NCBI GenBank assembly: GCA_003152595.1
Contig: PMAM01000163.1
Location: 410 to 12,498, forward strand
From: Acidobacterium sp.
Lineage (GTDB): Bacteria; Acidobacteriota; Terriglobia; Terriglobales; Acidobacteriaceae
Length of the DNA: 12,089 bases
Direction of reading: 5' to 3'
Below the pieces are notes generated by a model, which was not told the origin of the DNA, searched no databases, and was given only the letters and a program-made list of their open reading frames with translations. Every line of letters begins with the position of its first letter. Position 1 is the stretch's first letter. The position numbers and the translations under genes are program-made. Of this stretch, positions 6,864-12,089 are shown one piece after another.

Positions 6864-7481
6864 TTACTGCCCGAGGAACCTGTAAACCACCCCGAAGCTC
6901 GTGCCGTTCGGAGTCAGCCCGCTCTGGTGCTGCAACACCTTACCCGTAGTGGGGTCGTAGCTCGGCGTTCCGGCAAAGGAAGGCCAAAACTGATACTCAT
7001 AGTCGGCGCGAAGTGAAATCCTGCGGTTGAGCCGGAAATTGCCGGTCGCTCCCGGCGCGTATGCAAAATAACTGCCCTTCAGGCTGCCGGCTGCGGGATA
7101 ATCCGGGGTCGTGATCCATCCGCCGCCCATGCCCAGCTTGCCCCAGAGGGTCAGGCGGTCCCACCGATAGAGCCGATAACGGGGTCCAATCAGGTAATTC
7201 GACTCGACCATCCCTCCATTTCCATGCCAGTGGAGCCAGCGCGCCTCGCCTTCGAACCCATACTTTTGATGAAGGTCGAAGTTGAAGACCGCCGTTGGAC
7301 CGTATAGCTGATTCGCGCAGCCGAACGGAGCGCTGTTGGCGCAGCCCCAGTCCGGATTAAAGGTGGACATCTCCACGCCTGCCGATACGGTAGCTTCGCC
7401 GCCGATGGCCGATTCGGCACTCTGAGCGATCAATGCTGCAGGAAGTAAAAGGAGTGCGATGATTGCAATCTTCTTGCCCAC
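6864..7481 (-). CDS. Small outer-membrane beta-barrel protein (opacity/OmpA-like fold)
   Basis: A 205-residue predicted outer-membrane protein. GTG-started MGKKIAIIALLLLPAALIAQ is a Sec signal peptide. The mature part has strand-like amphipathic segments such as KYGFEGEARWLHW, NYLIGPRYRLYRW, RLTLWGKLGMGGGW, GATGNFRLNRRISLRADYEYQFW and SFGVVYRFLGQ. The last strand ends near VVYRF, typical of barrels, followed by LGQ. Two cysteines (47 and 55) in a short loop could form a disulfide. The start at 7481 is set by GGAG seven bases upstream; the frame continues open to 7862, but that part overlaps the neighbouring gene and looks unlike protein. It lies 140 bases after the M48-like gene on the same strand and faces the SGNH gene tail to tail. 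It is not clearly a paralogue of the 5036-5638 barrel; the function is unknown. Confidence 0.83.
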   Translation of the reverse strand: MGKKIAIIALLLLPAALIAQSAESAIGGEATVSAGVEMSTFNPDWGCANSAPFGCANQLYGPTAVFNFDLHQKYGFEGEARWLHWHGNGGMVESNYLIGPRYRLYRWDRLTLWGKLGMGGGWITTPDYPAAGSLKGSYFAYAPGATGNFRLNRRISLRADYEYQFWPSFAGTPSYDPTTGKVLQHQSGLTPNGTSFGVVYRFLGQ

Positions 7482-7488
7482 GTTCGTT

Positions 7489-7492
7489 CTCC
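7489..7492 (-). promoter_or_regulatory. Ribosome binding site that sets the GTG start of the second barrel
   Basis: GGAG on the minus strand, seven bases before GTG at 7481, directly ahead of the signal peptide. Confidence 0.6.
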
Positions 7493-7570
7493 GGTCTTGC
7501 GACTTACGGGCCCCTGCCGGTTCAACTCTGCCGTTTGTCGTTAATCCCCTTATCCAATTCGGAGCGGTGC

Positions 7571-7601
7571 GCTCTGCGGTTCTTTGTTTGAACCGCAAAG
7601 C
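7571..7601 (-). repeat. Inverted repeat between the M48-like and barrel genes
   Basis: TGCGGTTC (7575-7582) pairs perfectly with GAACCGCA (7590-7597) around a 7-base loop; allowing one mismatch, the stem extends to 12 positions (7571-7601). It sits 21 bases after the M48-like stop. There is no T-run on either side, so it is a weak terminator candidate; it could be an mRNA-stabilising or processing stem within the operon. Confidence 0.4.
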
Positions 7602-7621
7602 ACGCCGCTCAATCCATGCGA

Positions 7622-9406
7622 CTACTGTGGCCCGCCCTGCGGTTGAGCCTGTGCGCTTGCCGAAGGCCGCTGCGCACCTGCATCTGCCGACGGCGGCACA
7701 CTCGCGGCCGGAGTCGCATTCGCAGGCGCGGGTGCGCCCGGTGTTGCGTCGGAGTACCGCTGCAGACGGTAGAACACCGGCGTTATCTCCAGAGGCATCT
7801 TGTCGCGCGCATTCAGCAGCACAGGAGGCCGGGCGGTCAGCATGAAAACCTTGTCGTCCCATGGATCGATCTTCAGCCGGCTGTTCAGCGGAAGGGCCGC
7901 TACCTGCTGCAGATTATCCATGTCCAGTTTTGGTGCGCCCTGCGTCAGACCGGCCAGCCACGGCTGCCCGTCGCCGCGGATCAGCGAGTCGCCCAGCCGC
8001 GGCGTGAACAGCGAGGGAAGTTCCTTCTCCCGCGCCTCCAGCTGTTGGAAGAACAGCCCCACGCTGCCGGCCTTGTCGTGATAGATCGAGTGGCTAAACA
8101 GATCGACGGCTTTCTTCGCGGCTTCCTCGTCGTCCGGAACCGAGTGGTTCATCGTGATCCGCCGGAAGGTCGCCGTATCCGGGAAGAGCAGCCGGTCATT
8201 GAACGCGTACCGCGTGTCGATGTGGTGGCCGGTGACGATGTGCGCGAGCTGGAAGGCAATCACGGCCGCCAGCGCGTTCTCGTCCGGCAGCGTGTCGATC
8301 AGACCCTTGCTCAGCAAAATCGTGTTGCCCACCGCCAGCGACTCCAGCGGAGTGGTCAGAATCACGCGGCAGTGAATGTCGCTGGGCAGCTGCAGATTGC
8401 TGCCGATGATAATGTTCGTCGCCACCTGCTCGAGCTGCTTGTCAAAATCGCTCGGCGGCGCCACCAGCCCGGCCTGGGTCAGCCGGTCCAGCACGTTGTT
8501 TTCCGCCTGGGAAACCCATTCCCGCTCCGCCTGCAGCGGGCTCACGTCGGTGGAGTTGTCGCTCTGGTCCTGCGCGTTCTCGATCTCCATCGACTCCGAG
8601 TCGGACTCCTTGGTCGGCAGCTTCAGCGAGTAGCCCCAGTACGTCGTCTGCCCCTTAAAGCTGCTCGCATGGTTCACGCCGTTGTGCAGCGTGTCCTCGA
8701 TATACACCGCCGCCGGCGCCCACACTCCCGGCTGCACGTTCATACGCCAGCTGTCGAAGTGAAAATAGTGGTCGGCTTCGTCGTTTGGATTGCTGATGTA
8801 GGTACCGTTGAACCGGACGACGTTGCCGTCCTGGTCCTCGACCCAGATGCGCCCGAAGAAACGCCCCGGGCCTCTCTCCTTCGGGCTCACATCGAAGACC
8901 CATGTGCGCACCGTGCCCAGGAACTCGCGCCGCACGAAGGCGAAGTTGTAGTGCTGCTGGTCGAACCCGCTCGGATCGATGAACATCATCGACATGAATC
9001 CGGTGGGCGAGTTCTCCAGATGGAAAGCTTTGGTCAGGTCCGACATGAAATGGAAGGAACCGGCAAACCAGCCGCGGCGCGGCAGGCTCCGATCCGCCTG
9101 CTCATACTGTGCATCCGAAAATGCCTTTCCGAAATCCACGCGCCCGATCATGTACTGATCGGCAACCGGGACCTGATAGAGCTTCTGGTCGGGACGCAGG
9201 TCCTGAATGTACGACTGCACGACCGGGGTGCTCTTCTGGATTTGCTTAATAACCACCTTCTCGCGCGCGATCGCCTGCTGTACCAGGCGCTGCTGCTGCG
9301 GGGTAAGGGGCAATCCTGCCGGAGCACGAGGATCCTTCTTCGCCTGGGACGCCGGAACGCCCAGCAATAATGTCATGCCCAGAATTAAAAGCTTGCGACG
9401 ATGCAT
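7622..9406 (-). CDS. Secreted M48-peptidase-like protein with degenerate zinc motif (probable pseudoenzyme)
   Basis: A 594-residue exported protein. Residues 1-22 (MHRRKLLILGMTLLLGVPASQA) form a signal peptide. Residues about 60-265 form a beta-rich domain of uncertain family, which I can only compare loosely to lipoprotein-binding folds. An acidic linker (about 266-290) follows. Residues about 295-460 resemble an M48 peptidase domain: SLAVGNTILLSKGLIDTLPDENALAAVIAFQLAHIVTGHH. At the place of the zinc motif HExxH stands FQLAH (385-389): the first His and the catalytic Glu are replaced by Phe and Gln, while His389 and His394 remain. Proteolysis is therefore unlikely. The C-terminal 40 residues or so are Ala/Pro/Gln-rich. 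The ATG at 9406 has AGGAG (9417-9421) upstream and begins the signal peptide; the longer in-frame start at 9481 is disfavoured. It follows the tonB-like gene by 86 bases, probably in one operon. Confidence 0.8.
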   Translation of the reverse strand: MHRRKLLILGMTLLLGVPASQAKKDPRAPAGLPLTPQQQRLVQQAIAREKVVIKQIQKSTPVVQSYIQDLRPDQKLYQVPVADQYMIGRVDFGKAFSDAQYEQADRSLPRRGWFAGSFHFMSDLTKAFHLENSPTGFMSMMFIDPSGFDQQHYNFAFVRREFLGTVRTWVFDVSPKERGPGRFFGRIWVEDQDGNVVRFNGTYISNPNDEADHYFHFDSWRMNVQPGVWAPAAVYIEDTLHNGVNHASSFKGQTTYWGYSLKLPTKESDSESMEIENAQDQSDNSTDVSPLQAEREWVSQAENNVLDRLTQAGLVAPPSDFDKQLEQVATNIIIGSNLQLPSDIHCRVILTTPLESLAVGNTILLSKGLIDTLPDENALAAVIAFQLAHIVTGHHIDTRYAFNDRLLFPDTATFRRITMNHSVPDDEEAAKKAVDLFSHSIYHDKAGSVGLFFQQLEAREKELPSLFTPRLGDSLIRGDGQPWLAGLTQGAPKLDMDNLQQVAALPLNSRLKIDPWDDKVFMLTARPPVLLNARDKMPLEITPVFYRLQRYSDATPGAPAPANATPAASVPPSADAGAQRPSASAQAQPQGGPQ

Positions 9407-9416
9407 TTTGTTATGA

Positions 9417-9421
9417 CTCCT
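9417..9421 (-). promoter_or_regulatory. Ribosome binding site that sets the M48-like start
   Basis: AGGAG on the minus strand, ten bases before the ATG at 9406. Confidence 0.6.
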
Positions 9422-9492
9422 GAATACGTGCCTTGTGTTCGGCCTTTTGCGAAACGCGAGGCATTCCCGCGCTTCGTCCACAACTGTACTTC

Positions 9493-10569
9493 CTATGCCA
9501 TCTGGAATGTCACATGGATGATGCTCACCTGATCCACGGCCTGCCCGTCTTTGGTCGCCGGCTTAAAGCGGATCCTCTCCGCCGCCAGCCTCGCTTGTTC
9601 ATCCAGCCCGTGCCCCAGTCCTGCGACTACGCGCAGCACCTGCACCTGCCCCGTGGCCAGGAACCGGACCTCGAGCGTCACGTCGCCCTCGATCCTGAGC
9701 TGCCGCGCTTCGGCCGTGTAGGCCGGCAGCGGCTTCGCCAGGACCACGAGCGGGGTCGTCTGCGGAGCCTGAGGACGCACGGCCGGAGCCGGTGCAGAGC
9801 CGTACATGTTGTCTCCAAAGCTGCCATGCGCGATCGTTCCGTGGCTATCCTTCGATCCTGTTCCGCCCAGTACGCCGTTGGCAAATCCTGCCGACGCAAC
9901 CGTCGCGTTTCTGTCTTTCCCGCCGGGAACGCCGTTGGCCACACCTGAACCAAACTCGGTGCCGCGCACCGCACCCTGACGCGCCGCTCCGGCTCCCGAT
10001 GCCGTTCCTGGCGCCGCGTTGAACGAACCCACTGCGGCCACCGTCGCCGTCCGCGTGGCATCCGGATTCGGCTTCACACCCTGCGGATCCCCAAAGCCAC
10101 CCATCTTCGGCGTCGGCGCGCTCATGTTGTTCGCAACCGTCGTTGGCGTCGAGCTCTTGAACGCGCCCAGCTTCGGTTGTGGAGGAGGCGCGAACCGCTT
10201 GGGCGGCGCCGCTTCAATCTTCGGCATCACGGGCGTGGGCAGCTTGATCTCTGCAACCTTCGGTGGCGGCGGCATCGGCCTCGGCATCTCGATCTTTGGC
10301 TGCTCCAGCTTTGCCACCTGAGGCGGGGGCGGCAGCTTGATCTTCGGCACAGGCGGTACGTATTGCTTCGGCTGTTCCACCGGGAAAATCAACTGCGTCG
10401 TCTGGTACCGGTGCTCCTGCACCTGGTGAACCTGCGCGATCGTCAGCAGCAGCATCAAAGCAGCTACGGTCACGTTGAGCACCATGCTCATGCCGAACGA
10501 GCCCATCCGGCCTTCCGGCTCGGGGAGCAGACCGAACGTTGCGCGCTTAATGGAGTTGTCTGTTGCCAT
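9493..10569 (-). CDS. TonB-family energy-transducing protein with repetitive linker
   Basis: A 358-residue inner-membrane protein that should carry proton-motive energy across the periplasm to outer-membrane receptors. Residues 1-23 are cytoplasmic and 24-46 form the single membrane helix (SFGMSMVLNVTVAALMLLLTIAQ). A proline/lysine-rich rod follows (about 63-133, with PPPP and KLPPPPQ stretches). A Gly/Ala-rich linker (about 134-258) carries an aromatic G-x-F-like mark about every 23 residues. The TonB C-terminal domain spans about 278-356, starting PLPAYTAEARQLRIEGDVTLEVRF and ending QVSIIHVTFQ. The conserved YP near the domain start reads YT here, as in many TonB-family paralogues. No exbB or exbD is nearby, so these must be encoded elsewhere. 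The ATG at 10569 has GGAG ten bases upstream. It is the probable first gene of the minus-strand envelope cluster. The partner receptor is unknown. Confidence 0.88.
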   Translation of the reverse strand: MATDNSIKRATFGLLPEPEGRMGSFGMSMVLNVTVAALMLLLTIAQVHQVQEHRYQTTQLIFPVEQPKQYVPPVPKIKLPPPPQVAKLEQPKIEMPRPMPPPPKVAEIKLPTPVMPKIEAAPPKRFAPPPQPKLGAFKSSTPTTVANNMSAPTPKMGGFGDPQGVKPNPDATRTATVAAVGSFNAAPGTASGAGAARQGAVRGTEFGSGVANGVPGGKDRNATVASAGFANGVLGGTGSKDSHGTIAHGSFGDNMYGSAPAPAVRPQAPQTTPLVVLAKPLPAYTAEARQLRIEGDVTLEVRFLATGQVQVLRVVAGLGHGLDEQARLAAERIRFKPATKDGQAVDQVSIIHVTFQMA

Positions 10570-10601
10570 TGCCCTGTATCTCCAACCTCACCTGAGAAAA
10601 G

Positions 10602-10643
10602 AAGTTGCAACTTTCATTGGGTGCATCCTTTTAAGGTATGCAC
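10602..10643 (-). promoter_or_regulatory. Twin dyads in the tonB-like leader
   Basis: AAGTTGCAACTT (10602-10613) is a perfect 12-bp palindrome. Seven bases on, GTGCATCCTT (10621-10630) pairs with AAGGTATGCAC (10633-10643), a ten-pair stem with one bulged T. A further pair, ATTGGGT (10616-10622) with ACCCAAT (10659-10665), encloses the second dyad. They lie 33-74 bases before the tonB-like ATG, where operators or leader structures are expected. No known Fur-type box is recognised. Confidence 0.4.
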
Positions 10644-10873
10644 TTTGATGACCAGTGAACCCAATCCGCGTTGGCCCAAATCCCGGACAAAACCCTACGC
10701 AAGGCTGCGGGACACGTTCTCCCGAGAATCTCGCCCTGCGATGGGGATTACCATTTAGATCTTCCTATGGGTACTTCTGAACGCGCAAGAGGTGACTTGA
10801 GAGTACTACTGCGAATTACCTCCATCAGTCACACAAACGAGGCAGAATCGTGCCCATTTTGGGTCTTGCTTCA

Positions 10874-10908
10874 AGTGAACGACGCGAACGGGGCCTTTCT
10901 CGTTCACT
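10874..10908. repeat. 9-bp inverted repeat in the galE upstream region
   Basis: AGTGAACGA (10874-10882) and TCGTTCACT (10900-10908) are perfect inverted repeats with a 17-base loop. It lies about 190 bases before galE. No T-run follows on either strand, so it is not a clear terminator. Confidence 0.35.
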
Positions 10909-11083
10909 CTGTCTACTCTCTTACGCTGGACATCTGCAAGCCCCTTACTGGCTGCGGTCCATCAAAATCCTCGGATCGAAACTGGAGGCAGAACCCCTCG
11001 CTGCGGTTACCACAGTCGAGGCTTCCCTCCTGATGGATTATAAAGAGTCTGACGCAGCAAGGACGTATACAGCATAAAGGATT

Positions 11084-11088
11084 GGAGG
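11084..11088 (+). promoter_or_regulatory. Ribosome binding site for the galE GTG start
   Basis: GGAGG nine bases before the GTG at 11098, a strong site that compensates for the non-ATG start. Confidence 0.7.
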
Positions 11089-11097
11089 CTGAGAATC

Positions 11098-12072
11098 GTG
11101 CGAATTCTGGTCACTGGCGGAGCTGGGTACATTGGTGGGATGGTAGCCCTCACCCTTCTCCAGCAGGGCCATACGGTTGTGGTCTACGACAACCTGTGTC
11201 ACTCCACGCGAGCTCTGCTTCCCGCCGGGGCCAGCTTCATCCAGGGCGATCTTGCCGACCGCCCGCAGCTCGAGAATCTCCTCGCCACCGGGTTTGACGG
11301 CGTGATGCATTTTGCGGCACTCATCGAAGCCGGCGAGAGCATGCAGCAGCCTGAGCGCTATTTCCGCAACAATACGGCCTCCTCGCTCAGCCTCCTCGAA
11401 GCCATGATTTCCACAGGCGTCCACAGGATCGTCTTCTCCTCCACGGCTGCGGTTTACGGCGAACCGGACGTAACGCCCATCCGCGAAGATGCCACCCTTC
11501 GCCCCACCAATGCCTATGGGGAATCCAAGCTCCTGGTGGAAAAAATGCTCAATTGGATGTATCGAGTACATGGTCTTCGATACGCCAGCTTGCGCTACTT
11601 CAACGTCGCCGGCGCCATGGGAGGCCGCGGTGAGGCGCACGAGCCGGAATCCCACATCATTCCGCTGGTTCTGGATGTCGCCCTCGGCCGCCGCGAGCGG
11701 ATCAAAATCTACGGCGACGATTACCCCACACCCGACGGCACCTGCATCCGCGACTACATCCACGTCGAGGACCTGGCGCACGCCCATCTTCTTGCCTTTG
11801 AGGCCCTTGCTCACAAGGAACAGCTCGTCTACAACCTCGGCAACGGCTCCGGTTTCTCCGTCCGCCAGGTCATCGAGTCGGCTCGAAGGGTCACCGGTCA
11901 CCCGATTCCCGTCGACGTGGTCCCTCGCCGCCCCGGCGACCCAGCCGTCCTGATCGCAAGCTCTGAAAGAATCGCCCAGGAACTCGGCTGGAAACCCCGC
12001 CACACGGATCTGGACGAGATCATCGCCAGCGCATGGGGATGGCACCAAGTGCGCTATCAGAAAACAGCCTGA
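11098..12072 (+). CDS. galE: UDP-glucose 4-epimerase
   Basis: Cytoplasmic NAD-dependent enzyme that interconverts UDP-glucose and UDP-galactose, for galactose use (Leloir pathway) and for building surface polysaccharide. The protein is 324 residues, a usual length for the short GalE type. It is an extended SDR with the NAD-binding motif TGGAGYIG (6-13), Asp31 (VYDNL) for the adenosine ribose, and the catalytic set Ser115/Ser116 (FSSTAAVYGEP) and Tyr140-x-x-x-Lys144 (NAYGESK). GalE-typical later motifs are LRYFNVAGA (165-173), GTCIRDYIHVEDLA (214-227), NLGNGSGFSV (246-255) and RRPGDPA (277-283). The GTG start has a good GGAGG site. The gene stands alone in the visible part. The epimerase may also act on N-acetylated sugars; sequence reading alone cannot decide. 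Confidence 0.94.
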   Translation: MRILVTGGAGYIGGMVALTLLQQGHTVVVYDNLCHSTRALLPAGASFIQGDLADRPQLENLLATGFDGVMHFAALIEAGESMQQPERYFRNNTASSLSLLEAMISTGVHRIVFSSTAAVYGEPDVTPIREDATLRPTNAYGESKLLVEKMLNWMYRVHGLRYASLRYFNVAGAMGGRGEAHEPESHIIPLVLDVALGRRERIKIYGDDYPTPDGTCIRDYIHVEDLAHAHLLAFEALAHKEQLVYNLGNGSGFSVRQVIESARRVTGHPIPVDVVPRRPGDPAVLIASSERIAQELGWKPRHTDLDEIIASAWGWHQVRYQKTA

Positions 12073-12084
12073 GCGCGATCGCGC
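12073..12084. repeat. 12-bp perfect palindrome just after galE
   Basis: GCGCGATCGCGC follows the galE stop directly and is its own reverse complement. It could form part of a terminator stem or be chance in GC-rich DNA. The window ends five bases later. Confidence 0.3.
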
Positions 12085-12089
12085 AATTG

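Larger units (their letters stand above)
10570..11097. other. 528-bp divergent intergenic region between tonB-like gene and galE
   Basis: No credible protein gene is seen; the short plus-strand frames here lack recognisable features and good starts. It must hold the promoters of both flanking genes, though no firm -35/-10 pair can be set. A TATAAA at 11039-11044 could serve galE, but has no matching -35. Several dyads are present: two near the tonB start (listed separately), CGAGAATCTCG (10723-10733), and a 9-bp inverted repeat at 10874-10908. The length leaves room for a small RNA or a long leader. Confidence 0.5.

Noticed and set aside
7482..7862. N-terminal extension of the second barrel protein
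   Set aside because: It overlaps the M48-like gene end, is Arg/Cys-rich without family features, and precedes a proper signal peptide with its own ribosome site.
7616..9370. A 584-codon open frame on the plus strand
   Set aside because: It lies wholly antisense to the M48-like gene, is extremely rich in Arg/His/Leu/Val without domain features, and has no ribosome site. It is a codon-bias shadow.
10671..11077. Short plus-strand frames (120 and 75 codons) before galE
   Set aside because: Unsupported starts, no ribosome sites, no recognisable sequence, and they overlap each other in different frames.
11038..12048. A 336-codon open frame on the minus strand
   Set aside because: Antisense to galE, whose motifs are complete; no recognisable family.

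Overview
The window looks like chromosomal DNA from a GC-rich, Gram-negative, diderm bacterium. The signs are a TonB-family protein, two small outer-membrane beta-barrels with Sec signal peptides, and a LysR regulator. My best guess is Acidobacteriota (Terriglobia-like). It rests on overall gene style, the mix of ATG and GTG starts with GGAG/AGAGG ribosome sites, and the TonB linker style; no marker gene proves it. I see no mobile element, CRISPR array, tRNA or rRNA.

Region 1 (1-3925) is a leucine biosynthesis operon on the minus strand, in the order leuA - leuB - leuC, with leuC running off the left edge. LeuA makes 2-isopropylmalate, LeuC (with a LeuD lying outside) isomerises it, and LeuB oxidises it. 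LeuA is short: it stops where the leucine-sensing regulatory domain normally begins. Its leader holds a perfect 18-bp hairpin that ends on the ribosome binding site. An AT-rich divergent promoter region separates it from a plus-strand LysR-type regulator (3926-4876), a plausible regulator of the operon.

Region 2 (4877-6794, plus strand) has a small outer-membrane beta-barrel protein, then a short stretch that resembles a second copy of that barrel's last strand, then a membrane-anchored SGNH/GDSL hydrolase.

Region 3 (6864-10569, minus strand) is an envelope cluster. A TonB-like protein with an unusual periodic linker is followed by a large secreted M48-peptidase-like protein whose zinc-binding HExxH motif has become FQLAH, and then by a second small beta-barrel protein. 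All three should act at or beyond the inner membrane and may form one transcription unit.

Region 4 (10570-12089) is a roughly 530-bp divergent intergenic region with several dyads, followed by galE (UDP-glucose 4-epimerase) on the plus strand, which supplies sugar nucleotides for surface polysaccharide or galactose metabolism.

The most interesting points are the pseudo-metalloprotease beside TonB, the LeuA that lacks its feedback domain together with a strong leader hairpin, and the regular ~23-residue repeat in the TonB linker.
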